A stretch of DNA of 64,000 bases from contig CAZRKU010000003.1 in the NCBI GenBank assembly GCA_964600685.1, positions 1-64,000 of the forward strand, given 5' to 3'. Source of the stretch: TMP-24 sp964600685 (GTDB lineage Bacteria; Pseudomonadota; Alphaproteobacteria; Rhodobacterales; Rhodobacteraceae). Position numbers and translations under genes: made by a program. The notes under the pieces are model-generated. The model ran no database searches and had not been told where the DNA came from. It saw nothing but the letters and a program-made list of their open reading frames with translations. Below, in pieces: positions 1 to 8,489 of the stretch. Numbering within the stretch: position 1 is the stretch's first letter; each line of letters opens with the position of its first letter.

Positions 1-165
1 GGACGGGAGCGGAACAAACCTCACCATCTTTTTTTCAAGCCGCATGTAAGCACTGCGCGCCACCTCTGCCCCCCAACCAATCGTTAAAATTTCCCTAACG
101 GTGCGCACGAAACTTAAGTAATTTCAATCAGTTGGTCTTTTGTCAGAACTCGGACACTCCACCTG

Positions 166-498
166 TCAGCGCCCCTCAGGCTCGGCCACGGCCATCACCT
201 CGTACATCACCGGCTCGAACCGGCTGCACAGGGAAGCGAAGCGCCGGTTGCGTTCGCGCATCTCGGGGGTGCGCAGCATGGCCAGAAAGTCCTCGCGCTG
301 CCGCCATTGGCTGTAGTTGGCGATCCGGGTCTGGGCGTCATTCATGTGCAACCCCGCCCCCACGAAGCCCGGCTGATGGCGGATGAAGTTCTGGTAGGCG
401 TCCTTCAGTTCGTCCATCAGATCCTGCGCGGTGCCGGGCGTCATCTCGAAGGTGGTGATCACGGTCTGGCCGGAAAAAGCGGCGATGATGGTGGGCAT
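166..498 (-). CDS. ABM-fold (antibiotic biosynthesis monooxygenase-like) protein
   Basis: A 110-residue protein starting MPTIIAAFSG. The size, the opening beta strand, the middle segment with a Phe-x-x-His-x-x-Gly-Phe pattern (NFIRHQPGFVGAGLH) and the following strand with a Trp (NYSQWRQ) match small dimeric ABM/Dabb-type monooxygenases. I chose the ATG at 498 over a start 117 bases further upstream because a Shine-Dalgarno-like GAGGATG precedes it and the extra N-terminus is not protein-like. The gene stands alone, divergent from the RND efflux operon. Fold assignment is from the family pattern; the substrate is unknown. Confidence 0.7.
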   Translation of the reverse strand: MPTIIAAFSGQTVITTFEMTPGTAQDLMDELKDAYQNFIRHQPGFVGAGLHMNDAQTRIANYSQWRQREDFLAMLRTPEMRERNRRFASLCSRFEPVMYEVMAVAEPEGR

Positions 499-757
499 GG
501 CGGCATCCTCGTGTTCGGCGCGGGTCGGTCGGACCGGCAAGGCAAGAGTAACATAGCGCCGGTCCCTGTCCACTGCGGCGGGCATGTGCGACTGCTGGCC
601 GGTTGTAAGATGCACCCCTTCGCGTCAAACTGACCGCGACAGTCCGCAGGCGCGCCATCGGACGACGGAAAGGCCCGAGCCGGATGACAGACCATCACGC
701 CAATGTTCCTGACAACCCGCGCGGCGAACGGGATCGACCTTCCACAGGGTGCTTCTG

Positions 758-1867
758 ATGCGACTGTGGCGGCAGGCCCTGATTTCGGTCGGCATTCTGG
801 TGGCGGCGCTGGCGGGGTGGGCCGCCTTCCTGCCCGAAGCCCGGCCGATCCTTGCCGCTGTCGGTCTTTCGCAAGAACGACGCCCGCCGGACGGAAGTGC
901 CACAAAGCCCGCCACGCCCCCGGAGGCCACGCCGGTCGTCGTCGAGCCTTTCGCGCGACAGAAGCAGACGGACGTTCTGTCCGCGATCGGAACGGCACGC
1001 GGGATCAGGTCCGTAGCGCTGGCGACCGAGATCACCGGGCGGGTTGTGGCGGTCCGGGCGGCACCGGGCGATCAGGTTGCCGAGGGCGCAATAGTGCTCG
1101 AACTGGACAGCGAGAATGCGCGCATCGCGCTGGAGCGCAGCCGCCTGCTGGCGGCCGATGCCCAGGAAAAATTTGACCGGCTTGCGCGCCTGGCCCTGTC
1201 CGGCGCCGTGACCGACCAGCAGATCAAGGATGCGGAACTCGCGCTGAAGTCAGCGCAGCTTGAGGAACAGGCAGCCCTGTCCGACCTGTCACGCCATGTC
1301 ATCCTGTCCCCGATCCAGGGCCGGATCGGACTTATACCCGTCGAACCTGGCGACATGATCGGCGCGGGCACGGCCATCACCTCGGTCGAGGACCGCTCCT
1401 CCCTCGTCGTGGAATTTCGCCTGCCCGAACGCGTGGCGGCGATCGTGAGGCCCGGTGATCCGATCTTCGCCCGCTCGCTGAATGGCGCGGGAGCGCCGGT
1501 CGAGGGCCGGATTTCCGCACTCGACAACCGGGTCGCCCCGGAAAGCCGGTCCCTCGGGGCCGAGGCAATCATCCCCAATCCGGCCGACGAGCTGAGGCCC
1601 GGCATGGCGCTTTCGGTAACGATGACCCTGACCGGGGCCGAACGGCTGGCGGTCGATCCGCTTGCGATCCAGTGGGGCACGGAAGGCGCCTTCGTCTGGG
1701 TCGCCCGTGCTGACAGGGCAGAACGGCTGCCCGTGCGCATCCTGCAACGGCTGCCCGACCGGGTGCTGATCGACGCAGAGCCGCAGGAGGGCGATCTGGT
1801 GATCACCGAAGGGGTGACGACGCTGCGGCCGGGCATGGCCGTCGCTGTCGTGCCGGATGCGGGTTGA
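758..1867 (+). CDS. RND efflux periplasmic adaptor subunit (HlyD/MFP family)
   Basis: About 369 residues. An N-terminal hydrophobic anchor (residues 5-25) is followed by the split lipoyl/barrel-sandwich halves around a coiled-coil hairpin (roughly 85-185) and a C-terminal beta-barrel and membrane-proximal domain, the usual membrane fusion protein order. It should bridge the inner-membrane RND pump encoded next to an outer-membrane TolC-type channel. I prefer the ATG at 758, which has AGGG eight bases upstream, over the GTG at 749. The stop lies just inside the permease gene region, so the pair is one operon. No outer-membrane channel gene lies alongside. Confidence 0.88.
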   Translation: MRLWRQALISVGILVAALAGWAAFLPEARPILAAVGLSQERRPPDGSATKPATPPEATPVVVEPFARQKQTDVLSAIGTARGIRSVALATEITGRVVAVRAAPGDQVAEGAIVLELDSENARIALERSRLLAADAQEKFDRLARLALSGAVTDQQIKDAELALKSAQLEEQAALSDLSRHVILSPIQGRIGLIPVEPGDMIGAGTAITSVEDRSSLVVEFRLPERVAAIVRPGDPIFARSLNGAGAPVEGRISALDNRVAPESRSLGAEAIIPNPADELRPGMALSVTMTLTGAERLAVDPLAIQWGTEGAFVWVARADRAERLPVRILQRLPDRVLIDAEPQEGDLVITEGVTTLRPGMAVAVVPDAG

Positions 1868-1871
1868 GCGG

Positions 1872-4800
1872 ATGGCAGAGCCCATCCTTCCACCCGGCCA
1901 CCCCGACGAAGGTCTGCTTGCGCAGCTGATCAGCCGACCGGTTCTGGCGCTGGTCCTGAACCTGCTGATCATACTCGCCGGCTGCGCGGCGCTGTTGGCC
2001 GTCGAGGTTCGCGAACTGCCGAAGGTGGACAATCCGGTCATCACCGTGACGACCGCCTATGACGGGGCGACGCCCGAAACCATCGACCGCGAAATCACCG
2101 AACCGGTCGAGGGCGCGGTCAGCCGGGTCAGCGGTGTGCGCACGATCAACTCCAGCTCTCGGTTCGGCATGAGCCGGGTCACGATCGAGTTTCAGGACGA
2201 CACCAACATCGACCGCGCCGCGACGGACGTGCGCGACGCGCTGGTGCGGATCGGGCGATCACTTCCAGACGGAGCCGAGGAACCGCGCGCGGTCAAGGCG
2301 GACACGAACGGCGAAACCGTCATCCGCCTCTCCCTGACTTCGCCCAGCCGGCCCGCGCAGGAGCTGACCGATTTGGCCGAAACGCTGCTGGACGACCGGC
2401 TGCTGGCGATCGACGGCGTTGCCGACGTGCAGCTTTCGGGCAACCGCGCGGCCATCGTCGGGGTGGATGTCGACCTCATGCGACTGGCAAGCCGGGGTCT
2501 GACGCTGGCCGATCTGGGCCGTGCGCTGACCGACGTGGGGCTGGACCTTCCGGCCGGCTCGCTCGGGTCGGAGCGGCAGACGTTGCTGATCCGGACACGC
2601 ACCGCGCTGGCCACGCCCGCCGAACTGGAAGGACTGGAAGTGGCGCCCGACGTGCGGCTGGGCGACGTGGCGCAGGTCTTCTTCGGCCCCGAACCCGGAA
2701 CATCCTACCTGCGCACGAACGGCGAGAACGGCATCGGGCTTGCGATCATCCGGCAGGCCGAAAGCAACAACCTGACCATCTCGCGCGCTGTCGCCGATCT
2801 GGTGGCAGAAGTGCAGCCCCTGCTGCCCGGCGAGGTGCGGCTCTTCGTCTCCTACGATGCGGCGACCTTCGTGCGCGGCGCGCTTCAGGAAATCGTGCGT
2901 GCCCTGGGTCTGTCGGTCCTGATCGTCGCGCTGATCATCCAGATCTTCCTGCGCGACATCCGGGCAACGCTCATTCCGCTGGTGGCCATCCCGGTGTCAC
3001 TGATCGGGACGGTGGCCGCGCTCTGGGTCTTCGGCTTTTCGATCAACATCCTGACCCTTCTCGCCCTGGTCCTGGCCACCGGCCTTGTCGTCGACGATGC
3101 GATCGTCGTGCTGGAAAACATCGTCCGCCGCCGGAGCGAGGGCCTTGGCGCACGCGCCGCCGCCGTTCTGGGCACGCGGCAGGTGTTCTTCGCGGTCCTT
3201 GCCACCACGACCACGCTCGCTGCGGTCTTCGTGCCGCTGGCCTTCCTGCCCGGCCAGACGGGCCGACTGTTCCGGGAATTCGGCTTTACGCTGGCAATAT
3301 CGGTCGCCCTTTCGGCCTTCGTGGCGCTGTCGTTGTGCCCGGTCATGGCCGCCCGCCTTCTGTCGGGCGCCAAACCCGTGCAGGACAGGGCGGCCGGCTC
3401 GGGCGGGGCCGGGGTCTGGCTTGCCCGGCTCTATGCCCGCACCCTGCGCGGCTGCCTGAACGCGCCCCTGCCCGTCCTTGTCTTCTCGGCGCTCTTTCTC
3501 GCGACCGCGTGGGTGGTGCAGGCGGGTCTCAAACGCGAACTCACCCCGCCAGAGGACCGCTCGGTCATCCTCATGTCCATTGCAGCGCCGCAGGGTGTCT
3601 CGCTCGACTATACCGCCAGCCGGATGCAGCAGATCGAGGACCGCCTCGCAGCCCTGCGCGCCTCGGGCGAAGTCACCAGCATCTTTGCCGTGGCGGGCCA
3701 GGGGTCCGAGAGCCGGGGCTTCATGGTCCTGTCACTTGCCGACTGGGCAGCGCGCACCCGCAGCCAGCAGGAGATCGCCGCCGAGGTCGGTCGCCTGATT
3801 GCCCCCGTCATCGGCCTGCGCGCGACGACGATCCAGCCCAACTCGCTTGGCATACGTGGCGCGGGTCAGGGGCTGAGTTTCGCCGTGGTCGGCGCCGACT
3901 TTGCCCTGCTGGCCGACACGGCGCGGGCGCTGCGCGACAGGATGCAGGACGACGGCGCCTTCGGGCAGGTCCGCGTCGCCTATGACCTGACCCAGCCGCA
4001 GCTTCTGCTTGAGGTCGACCGCGCGCGCGCCGCCGACATCGGTGTCGACCTTTCCGCGCTCGGCCCGACCTTGCAGGCGGTCCTTGACGGCCGGACAGTG
4101 GGCCAGGTCTTCCAGAACGGCAAGAGCTATGACGTGCGGCTCTTGTCGCGCACCGATCCGATCAATGATCCGGGCGACATGGAACGGATTTTCGCCAGGG
4201 CCGGCGACGGGCAGATGGTGCCGCTTTCCGCCATCGCCACCCTCACCGAACAGGCGGTGGCGGCGGAACTCGGACGCGAAGGGCTGATGCGTTCGGTCCC
4301 GATCAGTGCGAACCTCGGTCCCGATCTTGCGGTCGGGACGGCCTTTGACCGCGCGCAGCGGCTTGCGGCCGATCTTCTGCCGGCGGGCTACTATCTGGTC
4401 CCGCTGGCCGAGGCGCGAACCCTGCGCGACAGTTCGGCTGGCACGCTGGTGACCTTCGGCTTTGCCCTTGCGCTGGTCTATCTGGTGCTGGCCGCCCAGT
4501 TCGAAAGCCTGATTGCCGCGCTGATCGTGATGGCGACCGTGCCGCTTGGACTGGCCTCTGCCGCCTTCGCCCTGCGCCTGACCGGCGGCAGCCTCAACCT
4601 CTACAGCCAGATCGGCCTTGTGCTTCTGGTCGGGGTGATGGCCAAGAACGCGATCCTGATCGTGGAGTTTGCGGGCCAGCTCCGCGACCGGGGCGCCCCG
4701 GTGCGTGAAGCAATCGAGGAGGCGTCGGTGACACGCCTCCGCCCCGTCGCCATGACCATGATCGCGACTGTTCTGGGGGCGCTTCCCCTTGTCCTGGCCT

Positions 4801-5048
4801 CAGGTGCCGGGGCCGAAGCGCGTGCCGTCCTTGGCTGGGTGATCCTGGGTGGCCTCGGCCTAGCGACGCTTGCCACGCTCTACGTGACGCCGGTGGCCTA
4901 CCTGCTGCTCGCCGGGCTGTCGCGCCCGCGCGGGGAAGCCGCTGCCCTGCTCCGCCAGGAACTCGCCGCAGACGCGGCCCGTTCCGCGGGGGAAGCCAAT
5001 CGCCCGACCGAGCGCGCAAACCCGCGCAAGGCCGGTCAGAAGGCGTGA
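1872..5048 (+). CDS. RND family efflux permease (AcrB/MexB-like)
   Basis: About 1058 residues, the normal length for hydrophobe/amphiphile efflux RND pumps. Two homologous halves each have a first membrane helix, a large periplasmic porter loop and five or more further helices. The helix-4 region carries the paired acidic residues expected for proton relay (GLVVDDAIVVLEN), and the second half has the matching GVMAKNAILIVEF segment. It exports drugs or lipophilic compounds with the preceding adaptor. An in-frame ATG at 1857 inside the adaptor gene would add five residues; 1872 is the likelier start. The substrate cannot be inferred. Confidence 0.92.
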   Translation: MAEPILPPGHPDEGLLAQLISRPVLALVLNLLIILAGCAALLAVEVRELPKVDNPVITVTTAYDGATPETIDREITEPVEGAVSRVSGVRTINSSSRFGMSRVTIEFQDDTNIDRAATDVRDALVRIGRSLPDGAEEPRAVKADTNGETVIRLSLTSPSRPAQELTDLAETLLDDRLLAIDGVADVQLSGNRAAIVGVDVDLMRLASRGLTLADLGRALTDVGLDLPAGSLGSERQTLLIRTRTALATPAELEGLEVAPDVRLGDVAQVFFGPEPGTSYLRTNGENGIGLAIIRQAESNNLTISRAVADLVAEVQPLLPGEVRLFVSYDAATFVRGALQEIVRALGLSVLIVALIIQIFLRDIRATLIPLVAIPVSLIGTVAALWVFGFSINILTLLALVLATGLVVDDAIVVLENIVRRRSEGLGARAAAVLGTRQVFFAVLATTTTLAAVFVPLAFLPGQTGRLFREFGFTLAISVALSAFVALSLCPVMAARLLSGAKPVQDRAAGSGGAGVWLARLYARTLRGCLNAPLPVLVFSALFLATAWVVQAGLKRELTPPEDRSVILMSIAAPQGVSLDYTASRMQQIEDRLAALRASGEVTSIFAVAGQGSESRGFMVLSLADWAARTRSQQEIAAEVGRLIAPVIGLRATTIQPNSLGIRGAGQGLSFAVVGADFALLADTARALRDRMQDDGAFGQVRVAYDLTQPQLLLEVDRARAADIGVDLSALGPTLQAVLDGRTVGQVFQNGKSYDVRLLSRTDPINDPGDMERIFARAGDGQMVPLSAIATLTEQAVAAELGREGLMRSVPISANLGPDLAVGTAFDRAQRLAADLLPAGYYLVPLAEARTLRDSSAGTLVTFGFALALVYLVLAAQFESLIAALIVMATVPLGLASAAFALRLTGGSLNLYSQIGLVLLVGVMAKNAILIVEFAGQLRDRGAPVREAIEEASVTRLRPVAMTMIATVLGALPLVLASGAGAEARAVLGWVILGGLGLATLATLYVTPVAYLLLAGLSRPRGEAAALLRQELAADAARSAGEANRPTERANPRKAGQKA

Positions 5049-5105
5049 TCTGTCGTTGCAGGCCGGACCGGATCCGGGGCCAGGCCGCAAAATCAAAAGG
5101 CCCAC

Positions 5106-5147
5106 AAAATCAAAAGGCCCAGACGTCACCGCCTGAGCCTTTGATTG
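5106..5147 (-). terminator. Probable rho-independent terminator of tRNA-Lys
   Basis: On the minus strand just past the tRNA, AATCAAAGGC can pair with GCCTTTTGATT after an 18-base loop, and the second arm ends in a T-rich stretch. The T-rich arm GGGCCTTTTGATTTT occurs twice in tandem (plus-strand 5088-5120), so the second copy could act as a back-up. The stem has one bulged T. Confidence 0.5.
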
Positions 5148-5149
5148 TA

Positions 5150-5225
5150 TGGTGAGCCCGACAGGATTCGAACCTGTGACCCACTGATTAAAAGTCAGTT
5201 GCTCTACCAACTGAGCTACGGGCCC
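5150..5225 (-). tRNA. tRNA-Lys (anticodon TTT)
   Basis: A 76-base cloverleaf on the minus strand. The acceptor stem GGGCCCG/CGGGCTC contains one G-U pair. The D-arm includes AGCTCAGTTGGTAGAGC, the anticodon loop reads CTTTTAA (anticodon TTT), the T-arm contains GGTTCGAATCC, and CCA is encoded. A consensus-like promoter lies upstream and a T-rich hairpin downstream. Confidence 0.97.
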
Positions 5226-5236
5226 AACAGGGCGTT

Positions 5237-5265
5237 TCTTTATGAAGGCCGCCGGGGGTGGTCAA
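5237..5265 (-). promoter_or_regulatory. Sigma-70-type promoter of tRNA-Lys
   Basis: On the minus strand, TTGACC (-35) and TAAAGA (-10) are separated by 17 bases. The -10 box ends 12 bases before the first tRNA base, a spacing typical of tRNA genes. Confidence 0.6.
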
Positions 5266-5282
5266 GTGCAAAAGCGGCGGCA

Positions 5283-5312
5283 CTGGCAAAAACCCTGCAT
5301 CGGGCGTATATC
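5283..5312 (+). promoter_or_regulatory. Candidate promoter of dapF (possible leaderless start)
   Basis: CTGGCA and TATATC are separated by 18 bases, and the -10 box lies only 8 bases before the dapF ATG at 5320. No Shine-Dalgarno sequence is visible there. If this box is used, the transcript would begin at or next to the start codon. Confidence 0.4.
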
Positions 5313-5319
5313 CCAGCGC

Positions 5320-6159
5320 ATGAAAGACACTGGCACCGAGAATGGCCTGGCATTCGTGAAGATGCATGGGGCCGGGAATGACTTCGTGATCATCGATTCA
5401 CGGGGGCGCAGCGCCGTGACCACCCCGGCTCTGGCGCGGGCGCTTGGCGACCGCAATCGCGGTGTGGGGTTTGACCAGCTGGCCGAGATCAGGGATGCTG
5501 AAGGCGCGGATTTCGCGCTGGATTTCTGGAACGCCGACGGCAGCCGCGCCGGGGCCTGCGGCAATGCCAGCCGCTGCGTGGCCAGCCTGATCATGGGTCA
5601 GACCGGCAGGGACCGGATTCTTTTCCGCACCGACCGCGGCGACCTGTCGGCCGAGCGCCGGGCCGATGGGCTGATCAGCGTGAACATGGGCACCCCGCAA
5701 CTTCACTGGGCCGAGGTGCCGCTGGCCGAAGAGGCCGATCTCATGCGCCTGCCCCTCCCGGGGGAACCTGCGGCGGTCGGCATGGGCAATCCGCACTGCG
5801 TCTTCTTCGTGCAGGATGCCGACGCGGTCGACTTGCCACGCGAAGGTGCGGCGATGGAACATCATCCCCTGTTCCCCGAAGCAACGAATGTCGAATTCGC
5901 GAGCCTTGCCGGGCCGGACCGCCTGCGGATGCGGGTCTGGGAGCGGGGGGCGGGCATCACGCTCGCCTGCGGGTCCGGGGCCTGCGCCACCGCCGTGGCC
6001 GCCCACCGGCGCGGGCTGACCGGGCGGAAGGTCACCCTCGACCTCGACGGCGGCACGCTGGAGATCGACTGGCGCGAGGACGGCGTCTGGATGACCGGGC
6101 CGACCGCGCTGGTCTTCGAAGGCCAGCTGTCGCAAAGCTTCCTGAAACAGCACGCATGA
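5320..6159 (+). CDS. dapF: Diaminopimelate epimerase
   Basis: 279 residues. Converts LL- to meso-diaminopimelate for lysine and peptidoglycan synthesis in the cytosol. The two catalytic cysteines are visible: Cys80 in ACGNASRCV and Cys217 in ACGSGACATAV. The N-terminal MHGAGNDFVIID motif is also typical. The ATG at 5320 gives the family's usual short extension before KMHGAGNDF; the open frame further upstream runs through non-coding sequence. The stop overlaps the next gene's ATG (ATGA), indicating translational coupling to mtaB. There is no clear ribosome-binding site. Confidence 0.95.
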   Translation: MKDTGTENGLAFVKMHGAGNDFVIIDSRGRSAVTTPALARALGDRNRGVGFDQLAEIRDAEGADFALDFWNADGSRAGACGNASRCVASLIMGQTGRDRILFRTDRGDLSAERRADGLISVNMGTPQLHWAEVPLAEEADLMRLPLPGEPAAVGMGNPHCVFFVQDADAVDLPREGAAMEHHPLFPEATNVEFASLAGPDRLRMRVWERGAGITLACGSGACATAVAAHRRGLTGRKVTLDLDGGTLEIDWREDGVWMTGPTALVFEGQLSQSFLKQHA

Positions 6160-7412
6160 ACGCCCCGCCCGTCTTCGCCACGCTCGGCTGTCGGCTGAAT
6201 GCCTACGAGACCGAAGCGATGAAGGAACTCGCTGCGGCGGCGGGCGTGGAGGGCGCGGTGATCGTGAACACCTGCGCCGTCACCGCCGAAGCGGTGCGCA
6301 AGGCCAAGCAGGAGATCCGCCGCCTTGCCCGCGCGAACCCCGGCGCGCCGGTCATCGTGACCGGCTGCGCGGCGCAGACCGAGCCCGAGACCTTTGCCGC
6401 CATGCCCGAGGTCACGCGGGTGATCGGCAACCATGAAAAGATGCAGGCCGAGACCTGGGCGGGGCTGAAGGCCCCCGACCTGATCGGCGCCACCGAACGT
6501 ATCCAGGTCGACGACATCATGTCGGTCAAGGAAACCGCCGGGCATCTGATCGACGGGTTCGGGCGGCACCGCGCCTATGTGCAGGTCCAGAACGGCTGCA
6601 ACCATCGCTGTACCTTCTGCATCATCCCCTATGGGCGCGGAAACTCCCGGTCGGTTCCGGCGGGCGTGGTGATCGAGCAGATCAAAAGGCTGGTGGGCAA
6701 GGGCTTCCTGGAGGTCGTTCTGACCGGCGTCGACCTGACCTCGTGGGGGGGCGACCTGCCCGGCCAGCCACGGCTCGGTGATCTGGTGATGCGTATCCTC
6801 AGGCTGGTGCCCGACTTGCCGCGCCTGCGCATCTCCTCGATCGATTCCATCGAGGCCGACGAAAACCTGATGCTGGCCATCGCCACCGAACCCCGGCTGA
6901 TGCCCCATCTGCACCTGAGCCTTCAGGCCGGCGACGACATGATCCTGAAACGGATGAAGCGCCGCCACCTGCGGGATGACGCGATCCGCTTCTGCGAGGC
7001 GGCGCGGCGGCTGCGCCCCGACATCATCTTCGGCGCGGACATCATCGCCGGTTTCCCGACCGAGACGGAGACGATGTTTGAAAACTCGCTCCGGCTGGTC
7101 ACGGACTGCGACCTGACCTTTCTGCATGTCTTTCCCTACAGCCCAAGGAAGGCCACGCCCGCCGCCCGGATGCCGCAGGTGAAGGGCCCTGCGATCCGCG
7201 AGCGCGCGGCGCGGCTGCGCGCGGCTGGCGAGGCACAGCTGGTTCGGCATCTGGAACAGCAGATCGGCCAGACCCACCGCATCCTGACGGAAGGCCCGCG
7301 CATGGGCCGCACCGAGCAGTTCACCGAAGTGATTTTCGCGTCAGACCAGCCGGAAGGCCGGATCATAGAAGCGCGGATCACCCGAACCCATGCCGGCAGT
7401 CTGGCGGTGTGA
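6156..7412 (+). CDS. mtaB: tRNA (t6A37) C2-methylthiotransferase, MtaB type
   Basis: 418 residues, the length of MtaB. A radical-SAM methylthiotransferase that adds a methylthio group to t6A37 of ANN-decoding tRNAs. The N-terminal UPF0004 domain carries cluster cysteines (GCRLNAYE, NTCAVT, TGCAAQ). The radical SAM motif CNHRCTFC follows at about residues 148-155, and a C-terminal TRAM-like region ends the protein. It overlaps dapF by four bases. The absence of longer TRAM features and the GCRLNAYE start favour MtaB over MiaB or RimO. Confidence 0.9.
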   Translation: MNAPPVFATLGCRLNAYETEAMKELAAAAGVEGAVIVNTCAVTAEAVRKAKQEIRRLARANPGAPVIVTGCAAQTEPETFAAMPEVTRVIGNHEKMQAETWAGLKAPDLIGATERIQVDDIMSVKETAGHLIDGFGRHRAYVQVQNGCNHRCTFCIIPYGRGNSRSVPAGVVIEQIKRLVGKGFLEVVLTGVDLTSWGGDLPGQPRLGDLVMRILRLVPDLPRLRISSIDSIEADENLMLAIATEPRLMPHLHLSLQAGDDMILKRMKRRHLRDDAIRFCEAARRLRPDIIFGADIIAGFPTETETMFENSLRLVTDCDLTFLHVFPYSPRKATPAARMPQVKGPAIRERAARLRAAGEAQLVRHLEQQIGQTHRILTEGPRMGRTEQFTEVIFASDQPEGRIIEARITRTHAGSLAV

Positions 7413-7498
7413 CCGCAAACCTGCCAGATTGTGACCGGGACAATCCCGCCAATGGCATCGCCCCAGCAATTGCAGCAGACTGACGGCAGGAGGAAGCC

Positions 7499-7711
7499 AT
7501 GCACCCCAACCCCGCCTTCCATGCCGAAACTGCCGATCGAATCCTCGCCTTCGCCCGCGACCGCGGCTTTGGTGTGCTGACGGTGAATGGAGATGCGGGG
7601 CCACTGGCAGCGCATGTGCCGTTCCTGCCGGCCGCCGACGGGATCGAGGCCGCCCCGATCGGGCAGGAGACGGCGCATCTTGCGCGGCTGATGCGCGGCG
7701 TGGAAAGCTGA
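7499..7711 (+). pseudogene. Internally deleted PaiB-like FMN-binding regulator remnant
   Basis: A 70-codon frame with an excellent AGGAGG ribosome-binding site. Residues 1-47 look like the start of PaiB/FMN-binding negative regulators (HPNPAFH, then RGFGVLTVN...AAHVPF). From about residue 48 the sequence resembles the very C-terminus of that family. Intact members are about 200 residues, so the flavin-binding core appears to have been removed in frame. It sits directly before a GST gene. It could still be translated, but FMN binding is unlikely. Family assignment is from memory of the N-terminal pattern. Confidence 0.5.
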
Positions 7712-7734
7712 CCGCCAGCAGACGAGGAGAAGCC

Positions 7735-8343
7735 ATGCGCCTTTATCATTCCCCCACCACGCCCTTCGGCCGCAAGGTGATGGTGGCGCTTCTGGAAACC
7801 GGGCAGGCGGGCGATGTGACCGTGATCGACGCGATGGGCACGCCGCTGGCCCCCGGGACGCTGCCCGTCGGTCACAACCCGTTGGGCAAGATCCCGGCGC
7901 TGGTGACGGACGAGGGACAAGCGATCTACGACAGCCGGGTCATCTGCCGCTATGTCGACCATCTGTCCGGGGGCAGGCTTTACCCCGCCCCGCCGCGCCT
8001 GTGGCAGACCCTGACGCTGGAGGCGACGGCGGACGGAATCCTCGATGCGGCCATTCTGGTGGTCTACGAATCCCGTATCCGGCCCGAGGAAAAACGCTTC
8101 CCCGACTGGACGGAAGCGCAATGGGCAAAGGTCGCGCGCGCCCTTGATTCCATTGAGGACCGATGGATGGCTTATCTGGCCGGGCCGCTGGACTTGGGGC
8201 AGATCGCGCTGGCTTGCGCGCTCGGTTATCTCGATTTCCGCCATGGCGCGCGCAACTGGCGGGCCGGGCGGCCGGAACTGGCAGCGTGGGAGGCGGAATT
8301 CGCGCGGCGCGACAGTATGATGGCCACCATCCCCAAAGGATGA
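7735..8343 (+). CDS. Glutathione S-transferase family protein
   Basis: 202 residues with GGAG seven bases before the ATG. The N-terminal thioredoxin-fold domain starts MRLYHSPTTPFGRKV, with the substrate-contacting Ser/Thr near residues 6-9. It contains the cis-Pro loop (GKIPALV) and the glutathione gamma-glutamyl-binding pair Asp-Ser in YDSRVICRYVD (about 64-74). An all-helical C-terminal domain follows. Likely cytosolic conjugation or peroxide detoxification; the substrate is unknown. It lies between the deleted regulator and petABC with no obvious functional link. Confidence 0.88.
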   Translation: MRLYHSPTTPFGRKVMVALLETGQAGDVTVIDAMGTPLAPGTLPVGHNPLGKIPALVTDEGQAIYDSRVICRYVDHLSGGRLYPAPPRLWQTLTLEATADGILDAAILVVYESRIRPEEKRFPDWTEAQWAKVARALDSIEDRWMAYLAGPLDLGQIALACALGYLDFRHGARNWRAGRPELAAWEAEFARRDSMMATIPKG

Positions 8344-8489
8344 GCCCGGCGCGACACAGTGCCTTGCTTGCGCCCGATTGTCCGCTGGACGGACCGGAAT
8401 TTGGCGGCTAATAACCGCCCGGAAGGCTGCGGGAAACCGGGGCCGCATGTCGTATGGCCGGATGACGGTCAAGGAAGGGAGAAGAACCC

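Noticed and set aside
5088..5120. Tandem AAAATCAAAAGGCCC repeat as a mobile-element footprint
   Set aside because: Only two units with no inverted ends or target duplication; it is better explained as the T-rich arm of the tRNA terminator.
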